This document shows positions 14,993 through 24,005 of a stretch of 50,136 nt of DNA, piece by piece (the first letter of the stretch is position 1; every line of letters begins with the position of its first letter). The position numbers and the translations under genes are program-made. The notes beneath the pieces are model-generated. The model had not been told where the DNA came from. It worked only from the letters and a program-made list of their open reading frames with translations, and ran no database searches. Source of the DNA: Alphaproteobacteria bacterium. Its GTDB lineage: Bacteria > Pseudomonadota > Alphaproteobacteria > Rhodobacterales > Rhodobacteraceae. Location: the NCBI GenBank assembly GCA_029289325.1, contig JARFTV010000020.1, forward strand, positions 25,090 to 75,225, written 5' to 3'.

Positions 14993-15446
14993 GCCAGTCC
15001 TCCAGCGCTGCATTCTCCTCAGCCGCTCCCTGGGATGCGAAGGGCGAGCTCACGGCGCGGCTGCGAAAGTAATGCGTCTCACGCGCGCCGAAATAGAAGG
15101 CCACGATCGCGCCCAAAAGCCACCAGAGCGGCTCTGGCACCGCATTCAGCCCCACCATCCGCTTGGCAAAGGCCTCGGGGTCGACCATCGCATAGGTGAA
15201 AAGCCCAAGCGTCCCGAAGGCCAGGCAGGGCCGCGGCAGGCGGTTCAGCCCGTTCACCATCCGGTCGAACCAGGACAACGCCGGATGCTGATACTCCTCG
15301 CCCAATTGCCGCAGCGCCGCCATCTGCGCCTCGGCCGACAATTCCATCCGTTTGGTGGCCGAAGGCACGAAGATCTCCGCCACCCCCTTGGCAGCCTCTC
15401 CCAGCGCGGATACAGCCGCCGGGCCGCCCACGAGTTTCCCCAACAT
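14982..15446 (-). CDS. 3TM-type holin (GTA lysis-like)
   Basis: A 154-residue protein of the 3TM holin family found with alphaproteobacterial gene transfer agents and prophages. Hydrophobic stretches lie at about 75-92 and 106-123, after an amphipathic N-terminal half that includes HPALSWFDRMVNGLNRLPRP. Holins form membrane lesions that let the endolysin reach the wall. ATG 15446 has GAGGG just upstream; a GTG at 15455, overlapping the endolysin TGA as GTGA, is the alternative. With the adjacent endolysin it resembles the R. capsulatus GTA release pair rcc00555/rcc00556, which also lies apart from the capsid cluster. Confidence 0.8.
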   Translation of the reverse strand: MLGKLVGGPAAVSALGEAAKGVAEIFVPSATKRMELSAEAQMAALRQLGEEYQHPALSWFDRMVNGLNRLPRPCLAFGTLGLFTYAMVDPEAFAKRMVGLNAVPEPLWWLLGAIVAFYFGARETHYFRSRAVSSPFASQGAAEENAALEDWRRG

Positions 15447-15451
15447 CGCCC

Positions 15452-16063
15452 TCACCCCCAGCTTGCGACGCGGGCGGCGTGCTGGGCCGGCGTCAGGTGA
15501 TAGCGCGGAGAGATGAATTCCTCTGCCCGCTTGATCCAGCCGCCCTTGCCGCCGTCCCGGGCACGGGCGAACTTCCGGCTCGCCGGACGCCTGTCGGCCA
15601 GCGTGTAGTAGTAGTTCCGTCTTGCGATTCCATAGGCATCAACCAGATGCGCGGGCGCGGCTTCCTGCGCCATCTGCGCCGCCCGGATCGTCTGCGGCCC
15701 GATCTGGCCGTCCGGATCACAGGGAAAGCCCATATCGGTAAGCAGCCGTTGCAGGATCTTCACCGCATTGCCGCCCGCGTTCACATACATGTCGAGCACA
15801 GTCGCCTGCAGCACCTCGGGCAGCGCCGCGATCCCAGGTCGCTTGTAGTAATGCTCCAGATAGATCTCGACCGCCTGTCGGCGCGTCAAGGCCTTCACAT
15901 CGGCCACGTCAATCCGCGTGTCGCGGTTCACGTCGATCCCCAACCGCCGCAGCGTGTGGATCGTCACCCCGTGGTTGGTCGCCCCACCCGGATCATCCGG
16001 GTCATTGACGAAACCTCCTTCGCGTCCCACGATTTCTTCTGCGATTTGACGAACATCCGGCAT
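15452..16063 (-). CDS. GH108-family endolysin (GTA lysis-like muramidase)
   Basis: A 203-residue peptidoglycan hydrolase. The N-terminal glycosyl hydrolase 108 domain carries the catalytic Glu in REGGFVNDPDDPGGATNHGV (about 14-33), and a C-terminal peptidoglycan-binding type 3 region follows (GPQTIRAAQMA onward). There is no signal peptide, so export needs the adjacent holin. ATG 16063 is preferred over GTG 16069 because GGGGGTG then sits at ribosome-site distance. The two-gene order endolysin-holin matches the GTA lysis unit. No phage structural gene lies nearby, so a stand-alone GTA lysis locus fits better than a prophage. Confidence 0.85.
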   Translation of the reverse strand: MPDVRQIAEEIVGREGGFVNDPDDPGGATNHGVTIHTLRRLGIDVNRDTRIDVADVKALTRRQAVEIYLEHYYKRPGIAALPEVLQATVLDMYVNAGGNAVKILQRLLTDMGFPCDPDGQIGPQTIRAAQMAQEAAPAHLVDAYGIARRNYYYTLADRRPASRKFARARDGGKGGWIKRAEEFISPRYHLTPAQHAARVASWG

Positions 16064-16133
16064 TGGCACCCCCGTTCAACACGGGAGACAGCCTCGCAAA
16101 CCACCGTTAACGCTGACCTGCCGGACCGAACGC

Positions 16134-16616
16134 TCAGCTTTCCGGCTTGGCGTTCGGGTCGACGTAGACGCCCTGCTCCTTCAGCGCGTCGACCACTTCC
16201 TTCGGCATGTAGGTCTCGTCATGCTTGGCAAGGACTTCGGTCGCGACAAAGGTGTCACCTTCCATCCGCCCAAGAGCAACCATGCCCTGCCCCTCGGCGA
16301 AGAGGTCCGGCAGGATCCCGGTATACCGCACCGGAACCGTGGCGTTCGTGTCGGTCACCGCGAAGGAAACCTCGGTCCCCTCGCCCCGGATGATGGAACC
16401 CTCGACCACCAGCCCGCCGATGCGGAAGGTCTCTCCCGCCGCCGGGGGCGCCTCGACGACCTGGCTGGGCGAGCGGAAGAAGTTGATCCCGTCGCGCATT
16501 GCATAGCCGACGAGGCCGGTCGCAGCGATCAGCGCGACCGCCGCCAGCGCGACGATCTGGATGCGTCGCTGTTTCTTCAGCCCCTTGAGGCCCCGGAATT
16601 CCGTTTTTCCGCCCAT
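16134..16616 (-). CDS. ccmE: Cytochrome c maturation heme chaperone CcmE
   Basis: A 160-residue periplasmic heme chaperone of the system I cytochrome c pathway. It has a short basic N-terminus (LKGLKKQRRIQ), one membrane anchor (about 20-40) and an OB-fold domain. The heme-binding motif KHDETYMP is near residues 130-137, with the His that binds heme covalently and the Tyr that ligates it. ATG 16616 is preferred to ATG 16625 because AAGGG then has normal spacing. Other ccm genes are not in the window. argC lies upstream on the same strand, 126 bp away. Confidence 0.94.
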   Translation of the reverse strand: MGGKTEFRGLKGLKKQRRIQIVALAAVALIAATGLVGYAMRDGINFFRSPSQVVEAPPAAGETFRIGGLVVEGSIIRGEGTEVSFAVTDTNATVPVRYTGILPDLFAEGQGMVALGRMEGDTFVATEVLAKHDETYMPKEVVDALKEQGVYVDPNAKPES

Positions 16617-16742
16617 TGCCCGCATCCCTTGCCGACCTAATCCCTAGTTGGGCACCCCGCGCCCAGCGTCAAGCCCCCAACCTTGGCAGCCCCGGTCAAC
16701 GCTTCGCCAGCCGCCGCGCGACACGACACCTGTCGCCGCGCC

Positions 16743-17771
16743 CTATGGGAACACCGGCGCCAGCATCAGCCCTTCGGTCTCCGGCAGGCCGAGCATCAGG
16801 TTGGCATTCTGGATCGCCTGACCCGAGGACCCCTTGGTCAGGTTGTCCAAGACCGCCACCACCACCGCACGCCCCGGAATCCGGTCACCGATCACGCCAA
16901 GATGGCAGAAGTTCGATCCGGCGATATCCCGGGTCGACGGCAGCGACCCGAAGGGCAGGACTTTCAGGAAGGGCTCGCTTTCATAAGCCTTTTCAAGCGT
17001 CTGGTGGACGACTTTCGCATCCCCCTTCACATAGACAGTCGCCAGGATGCCACGGTTCATTGGAAGAAGATGCGGCGTGAACTGCACCTGGACCGGCCGC
17101 CCCGCGACCTTGGAAAATTCCTGGTCGAACTCGCCCAGATGCCGGTGCTTGCCGCCCGCCGAATAGGCATGCGTGCCCCCGGAAAGCTCTGCGTGCAGCA
17201 GGTTCTCCTTCAAGGACCGGCCCGCGCCCGAGACGCCTGCCTTCAGGTCGATCAGGATATCGTCCAGGTCGATGCACCCGGCCGCGATCAATGGCCGCAG
17301 CGCAAACTGCCCGGTCGCGGCATTGCAGCCAGTCCCCGCCACCAGTCGGGCGTCCCGGATCTCCTCCCGGTAGAATTCGGTCAGGCCATAGACCGCCTCT
17401 TTCTGGATCTCGACCGCCGTATGCGGCTGGCCGTACCATTTCTGGTATTCGGCAGGATCGCGCAGCCGGAAGTCCGCACTCAGGTCCACGATCCGCAGGC
17501 TCTTTGGCAGCTTGGCCACCACCTCCTGCGTCGTTGCATGAGGAAGCGCGCAGAAGCAAAGGTCGACATTGGCAAAATCGATCTCGTCGATCTTGACCAG
17601 CTTCGGCAGATCCAGATGCCGCAGGAAGGGAAAGACCTCCGCCATGCTCATCCCCGCCTTGCGATCGGCCGACAGCGCAACGATGCGCATATCGGGATGC
17701 GTCGCGATCAGGCGGACCAGCTCTGCCCCCGTGTATCCCGAGGCCCCGAGGATGGCGATGCGATGCGTCAT
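16743..17771 (-). CDS. argC: N-acetyl-gamma-glutamyl-phosphate reductase
   Basis: A 342-residue NADPH-dependent reductase of arginine biosynthesis, forming N-acetylglutamate semialdehyde from the acyl phosphate. The Rossmann start [18 protein letters not shown] is clear. The catalytic Cys is in [16 protein letters not shown] (near residue 148) and the conserved His region is [12 protein letters not shown]. The residues after the Cys (NAAT) differ slightly from the usual GCY form. ATG 17771 begins the family N-terminus; the frame extends to a TTG at 17780 without support. It is divergent from the lipoprotein gene at 17899. Confidence 0.95.
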   Translation of the reverse strand: MTHRIAILGASGYTGAELVRLIATHPDMRIVALSADRKAGMSMAEVFPFLRHLDLPKLVKIDEIDFANVDLCFCALPHATTQEVVAKLPKSLRIVDLSADFRLRDPAEYQKWYGQPHTAVEIQKEAVYGLTEFYREEIRDARLVAGTGCNAATGQFALRPLIAAGCIDLDDILIDLKAGVSGAGRSLKENLLHAELSGGTHAYSAGGKHRHLGEFDQEFSKVAGRPVQVQFTPHLLPMNRGILATVYVKGDAKVVHQTLEKAYESEPFLKVLPFGSLPSTRDIAGSNFCHLGVIGDRIPGRAVVVAVLDNLTKGSSGQAIQNANLMLGLPETEGLMLAPVFP

Positions 17772-17898
17772 GGCGTCCAAGCTCCCGCAGAAGAAACGCA
17801 GTCTCTTTGCGCCCCTCGCGCCCCCAATGCAAGCCAGATGTCTTGCCCGGCACCGCAGGGTTTGCTAGGCAACGCAACCCCTCGCGAATAGGTCGATC

Positions 17899-18207
17899 AT
17901 GCGGCTTTTCCCTGCCTTCCTGCTTCTGATGCTTGCCGCCTGCGTCACGTCTGACCCCGCACCCCAAGGCCAGACCTATGCCTTCGCCGGCAACTGGGAC
18001 TGCGCTGGCACGAATGTCCGCCTGACCGATACGAGCTATGACGACGGCACCCGTGCCTTCCCGATCCGGACCGTGGCGCAAGAGCGCAACAACTACACCC
18101 TTTTCCTCGATGGCAGCACCCGGATCGGGCTGATCCTGGTGACCGAGACCGGCATGACGCTTGTCACCACGACAGGGGTCCAGCAAAGCTGCCGTCGCGT
18201 GAACTGA
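17899..18207 (+). CDS. Small lipoprotein of unknown function
   Basis: A 102-residue protein with a lipoprotein signal peptide (MRLFPAFLLLMLAAC, lipobox LAAC with Cys15). The mature part (about 87 residues) is predicted to be mostly beta and contains a Cys pair in WDCAG and QQSCRR that could form a disulfide. It resembles small C-type-lysozyme-inhibitor-like or membrane-anchored beta proteins in composition, but I do not recognise a family. ATG 17899 follows GGTCGATC, a weak ribosome site. RidA follows 55 bp later on the same strand. Confidence 0.8.
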   Translation: MRLFPAFLLLMLAACVTSDPAPQGQTYAFAGNWDCAGTNVRLTDTSYDDGTRAFPIRTVAQERNNYTLFLDGSTRIGLILVTETGMTLVTTTGVQQSCRRVN

Positions 18208-18262
18208 CTTCCGTTCCGTTCCGTGACCGGCTAATTCCGCAGGTACAACAACGGAGATCCCC

Positions 18263-18616
18263 ATGAACAGCGATATCACCCGCTACGGCACCGGCCCCCG
18301 CATGTCTGAAGCCGTGGCCTACAACGGCATCCTCTGGCTCGCGGGCCAGGTCGGTGCCCCCGGCGCTTCGGTGACCGAGCAGACCCGCCAGTGCCTCGCC
18401 GAGGTCGACCGCATCCTCGCCGGTGCCGGCATCGACAAGACCCGCATCCTCTCCGCACAGATCTGGCTGGCCGACATGGCCGATTTTGCCGAGATGAACG
18501 CGGTCTGGGATGCGTGGGTCCCGCAGGGTCACACCCCCGCCCGCGCCACGGGCGAGGCAAAGCTCGCCACCCCCGACTACCGGGTCGAAGTCATCGTCAC
18601 CGCCGCCCTGAAGTGA
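18263..18616 (+). CDS. RidA-family protein (reactive enamine/imine deaminase-like)
   Basis: A 117-residue RidA/YjgF-family protein. RidA proteins hydrolyse reactive enamine or imine intermediates made by PLP enzymes, as trimers in the cytoplasm. Conserved blocks are the N-terminal SEAVAYNGILWLAGQVG, EQTRQCLAEVDRILAGAG and the C-terminal PARATGEAKLATPDYRVEVIVTA, which contains the region of the substrate-binding Arg. This pattern is closer to the non-RidA subgroups than to archetypal RidA. ATG 18263 follows ACGGAGA. Three tandem TTCCG units lie upstream (18209-18223). Confidence 0.88.
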   Translation: MNSDITRYGTGPRMSEAVAYNGILWLAGQVGAPGASVTEQTRQCLAEVDRILAGAGIDKTRILSAQIWLADMADFAEMNAVWDAWVPQGHTPARATGEAKLATPDYRVEVIVTAALK

Positions 18617-18669
18617 CGTAAGGTCAGGGAAACCCGACCTCTCACCCGTATGGGGTATGCGCCCCGCCA

Positions 18670-18699
18670 GCCCCCTGCGCCAGGATCGGCGCAGGGGGC
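18670..18699 (+). terminator. 12-bp stem-loop between ridA-like gene and secreted-protein gene
   Basis: GCCCCCTGCGCC (18670-18681) and GGCGCAGGGGGC (18688-18699) form a perfect 12-bp stem with loop AGGATC. No T-tract follows on either strand. Just after the RidA stop, AGGTC and GACCT also pair (18624-18643 area). The stems may end or slow transcription from the RidA gene, or structure the leader of the 18739 gene. Confidence 0.5.
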
Positions 18700-18738
18700 A
18701 TCAGGCCCCCGGATCAATGAGTTTCCAGAGGCTTGCAG

Positions 18739-19092
18739 ATGTCCCCACCTCCCTCTCTCCTGACCCGCAGCTTTCTTGTCGGCGTGCTGGTCCTCTCCAC
18801 CGCCTATGGCGCATCGGCGCTGACGGTGAAGCGCACCAACAAGCTGATCGACGGCACATACATGCCCGTCCTCGTGGTCAAGCACGGCGGCCAGACCTTC
18901 ATACACCAGATCGGAGAGGACGGGCTGACCCGCTCGATCGTGTTCAACCGCGCCAAGGCACTGGCCTGGGCACGGGCGAAATACGGGATCCACGCCACTG
19001 ACGCGACCCCGGGCGAAGGCGGCGACGGGCTTTTTGCCGGTGGCGGGGGCAGCGTCGGCGATGACGATGACGACGGCGGTGCCACCGGCTGA
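18739..19092 (+). CDS. Secreted small protein with Gly/Asp tail, unknown function
   Basis: A 117-residue protein with a Sec signal peptide (hydrophobic core about 11-24, likely cleavage after GASA). A core of about 60 residues (LTVKRTNKLIDGTYMPVLVV onward, ending near ARAKYGIHATD) is followed by a low-complexity tail with GGGGS and a run of five Asp (GDDDDDGG). ATG 18739 is chosen because AGAGG lies 7 bp upstream. The stop overlaps the next start as TGATG, so the protein is coupled to the glycosyltransferase-like gene. No family is recognised. The acidic tail could bind cations or a partner. Confidence 0.75.
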   Translation: MSPPPSLLTRSFLVGVLVLSTAYGASALTVKRTNKLIDGTYMPVLVVKHGGQTFIHQIGEDGLTRSIVFNRAKALAWARAKYGIHATDATPGEGGDGLFAGGGGSVGDDDDDGGATG

Positions 19093-20264
19093 TGCAGGCG
19101 CTTCTGGCGAACGAGGCCGGGGGCGGGCGCGGTCATGTCACCACACTCGCCGCCGCCGCGCGCGCGCTTCCCCCCGGCCTGCAACGCCGCGCTGCCCTGG
19201 GCCGCCTGATCTATGCCGATGAGCTTCGGGGCCTGGCCCCGCCGCCCATCAAGGCCCCGCTCCTCGCACGGCCAAGGGGCATGGTCCATCCGATGGGCCT
19301 GCTTGGCGGCGCAACCTGGGGAGACGTCCTCGCCCAGATCGGCCTCGCCGATCCCGCAAAGGTTGCCCGGGGCCTCGCCTTCTGGCGCAGCCTGATCGTG
19401 GAGCACGACATCTCGCTTCTGATCGCCGATTTCGCGCCCCTGGCGCTGCGCGCGGCCCTCGCGCTCCGGGATGAGGGCTGGGCGATCCGCATCCTGAACC
19501 TTGGCACCGGCTATACCTCCCCCCCAGCCGGGCTCGACCGCTTCCCGATGTACTTGCCCGACTTCGACCTCCAGACCCACAGCGAGCCCGCAACCGCAGC
19601 GATCCTGAACCAGGATCCCGACCTCTCACCCCTACCCCGCCTGCCTGCTCTGTATGACGTCGATCGCCCCCTTGCCACGACCTTCGCCTTCCTCGACCCC
19701 TACGCCCGCCCGGACTGCGACCGCATCCCGCCCCTCGTCCCCGCCTCCCGTCAGCTTGCCTCGGGCAACGGCATCTTCGTCTACTTCTCCACCGCCGAAC
19801 TGACCGACCCCGCCCTTGTCGAGGCCCTGGCCAGCCTTCCCCATCCCCGCCGCGGCTACATCCCCAGCGCGACGCCAGAGACTCGCGCCCGCCTTGCCGC
19901 CTCTGGGATGGAACTTCTCGACCGCCCCGCCAGCGCCGACGAGATCGCGTCCTATGCCAGGCTCATCCTCCACGCCGCGCCGCATGGCACGATCTGCCTC
20001 GCTGCCTTGGCCGGAGTGGCGCAGTTCGCCGTGCCGCAACATCTGGAACAGCTTTACAACGCCCGGAAAGCCCAGGCCGCCGGAATCCTCGATTACACGA
20101 TGCGCGGCGCGGCGGATCTTTCGGACCGCATCACCGCCGCCTATGCCGATCCCGGACTGCACGCCCGCGCCCGCGATCTTGCTCGCGCGCTCCGGGGCCA
20201 GCACCCGGCCGACCCATTAGCCCCGCTGGCGCACATCCTGGCCGAGGAGGCCGCCCTCACCTAG
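19092..20264 (+). CDS. GT-B-like glycosyltransferase, uncharacterised
   Basis: A 390-residue cytoplasmic protein resembling the GT1/MurG-type GT-B fold. It starts with the Rossmann loop [20 protein letters not shown], and near residues 295-325 it has a donor-site-like segment [20 protein letters not shown] followed by [10 protein letters not shown], matching the usual H-x-G-G-x-GT...P...DQ..NA layout. The canonical HGG is weakened to HAAPHGT, and DQ to EQ, so donor binding may differ. The start overlaps the stop of the secreted-protein gene. The stop shares CTAG with pgi on the other strand. Acceptor and product are unknown. Confidence 0.75.
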   Translation: MQALLANEAGGGRGHVTTLAAAARALPPGLQRRAALGRLIYADELRGLAPPPIKAPLLARPRGMVHPMGLLGGATWGDVLAQIGLADPAKVARGLAFWRSLIVEHDISLLIADFAPLALRAALALRDEGWAIRILNLGTGYTSPPAGLDRFPMYLPDFDLQTHSEPATAAILNQDPDLSPLPRLPALYDVDRPLATTFAFLDPYARPDCDRIPPLVPASRQLASGNGIFVYFSTAELTDPALVEALASLPHPRRGYIPSATPETRARLAASGMELLDRPASADEIASYARLILHAAPHGTICLAALAGVAQFAVPQHLEQLYNARKAQAAGILDYTMRGAADLSDRITAAYADPGLHARARDLARALRGQHPADPLAPLAHILAEEAALT

Positions 20265-21859
20265 CTGCGCAGGAACCCGACCAAAGCGGCGGTAGAGCCA
20301 TCCTTGCCCTCCGTCCCCACCTTGCCTTCAAGCACCGGCTGCAGGGCCAGCGCCAGCTCCTTGCCCAGTTCCACCCCCCACTGGTCGAAGGAGTTGATCC
20401 CCAGGATCACGCCCTCGATGAACACCCGATGCTCGTAAAGCGCGATGATCTGGCCCAGCACGAAGGGCGTCAGCTGGTCATAGGCCAGCACGGTTGACGG
20501 CCGGTTGCCCGGAAACACCCGATGCCGCGCCTGCCGCTCAAGCTCCGCCCCGGTCAGGCCCTTCCGCGCCATGATCGACCGGGCTTCCTCCAGCGACCGA
20601 CCGCGCAGCAGCGCCTCGGCCTGCGCGAGGCAATTCGCGACGAGGAGAATATGCTGATGCGCCAGCTCCGGCTCATGCCCCCGCCGCGCCACCAGAAATT
20701 CGCAAGGGACCACCCGAGTGCCCTGATGGATCAGCTGGTAGAAGGCATGTTGGCCATTCGTCCCCGGCTCGCCCCAGACCACCGGCCCGGAATGCGTTTC
20801 CAAATCCGTCCCGTCCACCGCGACGCGCTTGCCGTTGCTTTCCATCTCCAGCTGCTGCAGATATGCAGGAAGCCGCGCAAGCCTTTGATCATACGGCAGA
20901 ACCGCCCGTGTCGCATGGCCGCACAGCTGGTTGTGCCAGATCCCCACCAGCGCCAGCAAGACCGGCATGTTCCGCTCGAAGGGTGTGCCGAGGAAATGCG
21001 CATCCATCGCGCGGCCCCCGGACAGGAACTCCTCGAACCGTTCCGGCCCGACCGCGATCATCAGCGCAAGGCCGATCGGCCCCCACATCGAATAGCGTCC
21101 GCCAACCCAATCCGCGAAGCCGAAAACCCGTTCAGGATCAATGCCATATGCGGCGGTCTTGTCACCGGCGGTGCTCACGGCCGCGAACTGCGCGGCCGGG
21201 TTCGCAACCGTTTCCGCCATCCAGCGCCGCGCGGTATCCGCGTTGGTCATCGTCTCGATCGTGGTGAATGTCTTGGAGGCAACGATCACCAAGGTCGTTT
21301 CCGGATTCAGCCCTTTCAGCGTATCGGCGATATGCGCCCCGTCCACATTCGACACGAAATGGCAGCGCGGCCCGTCCGCGTAAGGTGCCAGCGCCAGATA
21401 GGCCATCGCCGGGCCAAGGTCGGACCCGCCGATCCCGATGTTCACCACATCGGTGATCCGCCCGCCCTGCCCGGTAAAGACACCGTCCCGCACCTGACGG
21501 GCGAAGGCCGCGCAATTCGCGCGGGTGCGGCGCACCTCGGGCAGCACGTCCTGGCCATCGACCTGGATCACCGCACCGTCGCCCGCCCGCAGCGCCACAT
21601 GCAGGACCGCGCGCCCCTCGGTGTCGTTGATCTTCTGGCCGCCGAACATCGCGGCCCGCTTCTCCGCCACGCCCGAGTTCTCGGCCAACCGCAGAAGCGC
21701 TGCCCGCGTCTCGGCGTCGATATTGGTCTTGGAGTAATCGAACAGCATCCCGTCCGCCTGGACCGAGAAGTCTGCGGCCCGGTTTTCGTCCAAAAGATCA
21801 ATGATCTGGCGGCTTTTGTTCAGGTCATGCAGCCGCTGCAGTTCTGCCCATTTCGTCAT
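20261..21859 (-). CDS. pgi: Glucose-6-phosphate isomerase
   Basis: A 532-residue phosphoglucose isomerase, interconverting glucose-6-phosphate and fructose-6-phosphate. Family signatures are present: [46 protein letters not shown] and the catalytic SNGKRV and [12 protein letters not shown] regions. ATG 21859 begins [10 protein letters not shown]; the frame extends upstream into pgl and is not needed. It sits 1 bp after the pgl stop, so zwf, pgl and pgi are one operon. Its stop is convergent with the glycosyltransferase gene and shares CTAG. Confidence 0.97.
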   Translation of the reverse strand: MTKWAELQRLHDLNKSRQIIDLLDENRAADFSVQADGMLFDYSKTNIDAETRAALLRLAENSGVAEKRAAMFGGQKINDTEGRAVLHVALRAGDGAVIQVDGQDVLPEVRRTRANCAAFARQVRDGVFTGQGGRITDVVNIGIGGSDLGPAMAYLALAPYADGPRCHFVSNVDGAHIADTLKGLNPETTLVIVASKTFTTIETMTNADTARRWMAETVANPAAQFAAVSTAGDKTAAYGIDPERVFGFADWVGGRYSMWGPIGLALMIAVGPERFEEFLSGGRAMDAHFLGTPFERNMPVLLALVGIWHNQLCGHATRAVLPYDQRLARLPAYLQQLEMESNGKRVAVDGTDLETHSGPVVWGEPGTNGQHAFYQLIHQGTRVVPCEFLVARRGHEPELAHQHILLVANCLAQAEALLRGRSLEEARSIMARKGLTGAELERQARHRVFPGNRPSTVLAYDQLTPFVLGQIIALYEHRVFIEGVILGINSFDQWGVELGKELALALQPVLEGKVGTEGKDGSTAALVGFLRS

Positions 21860-21860
21860 G

Positions 21861-22532
21861 TCATTCCGCCCAATGCACGGTTGCGCTGTCAAGGACCACG
21901 CGCACCGGCGCCTCCTCGACGGTCAGGGTCATCGCGCGTTCCAGCGCCTCGCGCTTCTCCGCCCCGGTGATCAGGATGTGGATGTTGAACGCCTCACGCA
22001 GCACCGGCGCGGTCAGCGTGACGCGCGGCTCGCCCGCCGCCTCGGCCCGCATCGGCAAAAGGAGCGGAGCGGACGATGTCAAAGCCTCTGCCAGCCGATC
22101 GGCACCGGGGAACAGGCTTGCCGTGTGCATGTCCGTCCCCATCCCCAGCAGCAGGACCGAGATCGGCAGATGCGGCCGAAGCCCATCCTCCAGCGCCGGC
22201 AGCATTTCCTCGGGTGTCTCGGCGGGGGCATACAGCGGAATCAGCCGCGCCTGCGCCGCCTTGCCCCGCAGCAGCCGCTCACGCAGAAGACGCGTGTTCG
22301 ACCGATCCGAAGTCTCGGGCACCCAGCGTTCGTCGTTCAGCACCACCGCAACATTGGCCCAGTCGATATCCACCCCCGACAGCGTGTCGAAGACCGGCCC
22401 CGGCGTCGTCCCCCCCGGAACCGAAAGCGTCGCCCGCCCCTCGCGCCGCAGGAAATCGGCCAGTTGCCCGGCGATCACATTCGCCAGGCCCAGCATCAGG
22501 AACTCACGGTCGGGATAGGTCTCCAGCTTCAT
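21861..22532 (-). CDS. pgl: 6-phosphogluconolactonase
   Basis: A 223-residue DevB-type lactonase hydrolysing 6-phosphogluconolactone, the second step after Zwf. The motifs are [39 protein letters not shown], and [16 protein letters not shown] with the catalytic His. The last motif usually reads GMGEDGHTASLFP, so two residues before the His (Glu and Gly) are Thr and Met here. Its ATG overlaps the zwf stop by one base (TGATG at 22534-22530), and pgi follows after 1 bp. Confidence 0.95.
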   Translation of the reverse strand: MKLETYPDREFLMLGLANVIAGQLADFLRREGRATLSVPGGTTPGPVFDTLSGVDIDWANVAVVLNDERWVPETSDRSNTRLLRERLLRGKAAQARLIPLYAPAETPEEMLPALEDGLRPHLPISVLLLGMGTDMHTASLFPGADRLAEALTSSAPLLLPMRAEAAGEPRVTLTAPVLREAFNIHILITGAEKREALERAMTLTVEEAPVRVVLDSATVHWAE

Positions 22533-23983
22533 CAGCGTATCTCCCGCCAGCGCCGCCCGTCGCGGTGCATCAACATCAACGCATCCTCCGGCCCCGAGGA
22601 TCCTGGATCATAGGTCTGCGGCCGGTCTCCCCGCGCTTCCCAACCCTCGATGATCGGATCGGTCCAGGCCCAGGCCGCCTCGACCTCATCGCCGCGCATG
22701 AACAGGGTCTGGTTGCCCCGGATCACATCCATGATCAGACGTTCATAGGCGTCGGGCACGTCTTCCGCGACTTCGGCCAGCGCATCGGCAAAGGACATGT
22801 CCAGGGGCACCTGCATCAGGCGCATGCCGCCGGGACCGGGCTCCTTGATCATGACCATCAGGTTCATGCCCTCGTCCGGTTGCAGGCGGATGACCAGCAC
22901 ATTCTCGTGCCAGCCCTTGGCATCGTCAAAGATCGCATGCGGAGGCTGCTTGAAGGTGATGGCGATCTCGCTGGCGCGGGCCCGCAGCCGTTTCCCGGTC
23001 CGCAGGTAGAAAGGCACGCCCTGCCAGCGCCAGTTCGAGACATGGACCTTCAGCGCGATATAGCTTTCGGTCTTGCTGCCGGGGTTTTCGCTATGCGCGA
23101 CATAGCCCTTGTCCCCGCCCCCCGCGCCATACTGACCACGCACGATATCCTCGGGCGGGACCGGCTTCAGCGCGCGGATCACTTTCAGCTTTTCGTCCCG
23201 AACCGCGTCGGGGTCAAAGTGATAGGGCGGCTCCATCGCGATCAGGCAAAGCAGTTGCATCAGGTGGTTCTGCACCATGTCCCGCATGGCGCCGGACTTG
23301 TCGTAATAGGCCCCGCGGCCATCCACGCCCACCGTTTCCGCGACGGTGATCTGGACGTGGTCGATGTATTCGGCCTTCCACAGGGGCTCGAAAAGGATAT
23401 TGGCGAAGCGCACGGCCATCAGGTTCTGGACGGTCTCTTTGCCCAGATAATGGTCGATCCGGTAGATCTGCGCCTCGGTGAAATGCCGCGCCAGAACCTC
23501 GTTCAGCGCCCGCGCGCTGGCCAGATCGCGACCAAAGGGCTTTTCCACGACGATCCGGCTCCAGGCATCCGCGATCCCGTGGTCGGACAGCCGTTGCGCG
23601 ATATCGCCGAACAGGCTGGGCGCGACCGAGAAATAGAAGGCCCTGACCACGTTCTCGCGCATCAACCCCTGCAGGGTGGACCAGCCATTGGTCCCCGTCG
23701 CATCGATCGCGACATAATGCAGACGCTCCAGGAACCCCGCGATGGCCGCCTTGTCCTGCCGCTCGGCCGGGACGAACTCGGCAATCGCCTCGGCCACCTG
23801 CGCCCGGTAGTCCGCGTCCGTCAGATCGCCTCGCGCCGCCCCGATGATCCTGCTTTCGCTGGGCATCTGCCCAGCCAGGAACCGCCGATAAAGCCCCGGC
23901 AGGATCTTCCGCCGCGCCAGATCCCCGGTACCCCCGAAGATCACCAGATCGAACACATCCACCGGAATGACACGCGAGACCAT
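22532..23983 (-). CDS. zwf: Glucose-6-phosphate 1-dehydrogenase
   Basis: A 483-residue NAD(P)-dependent dehydrogenase that opens the Entner-Doudoroff and oxidative pentose phosphate routes. The Rossmann motif FGGTGDLARRKILP (about 16-29) and the substrate and catalytic block RIDHYLGKETVQNLM (about 177-191) are clear, as is the conserved FYLRTGKRL. The start is ATG 23983 with GAGGAG upstream. It is the first gene of zwf-pgl-pgi and has a readable promoter with a palindromic operator (24006-24052). Confidence 0.98.
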   Translation of the reverse strand: MVSRVIPVDVFDLVIFGGTGDLARRKILPGLYRRFLAGQMPSESRIIGAARGDLTDADYRAQVAEAIAEFVPAERQDKAAIAGFLERLHYVAIDATGTNGWSTLQGLMRENVVRAFYFSVAPSLFGDIAQRLSDHGIADAWSRIVVEKPFGRDLASARALNEVLARHFTEAQIYRIDHYLGKETVQNLMAVRFANILFEPLWKAEYIDHVQITVAETVGVDGRGAYYDKSGAMRDMVQNHLMQLLCLIAMEPPYHFDPDAVRDEKLKVIRALKPVPPEDIVRGQYGAGGGDKGYVAHSENPGSKTESYIALKVHVSNWRWQGVPFYLRTGKRLRARASEIAITFKQPPHAIFDDAKGWHENVLVIRLQPDEGMNLMVMIKEPGPGGMRLMQVPLDMSFADALAEVAEDVPDAYERLIMDVIRGNQTLFMRGDEVEAAWAWTDPIIEGWEARGDRPQTYDPGSSGPEDALMLMHRDGRRWREIR

Positions 23984-24005
23984 GGGAAGCTCCTCGTAGT
24001 GCGCT

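Noticed and set aside
14982-16063. Prophage remnant
   Set aside because: No integrase, repeats, attachment site or structural genes surround the endolysin-holin pair, and base composition matches the neighbours.
18209-18223. Three tandem TTCCG units
   Set aside because: Too short to be a meaningful repeat; it could at most affect spacing upstream of the RidA gene.
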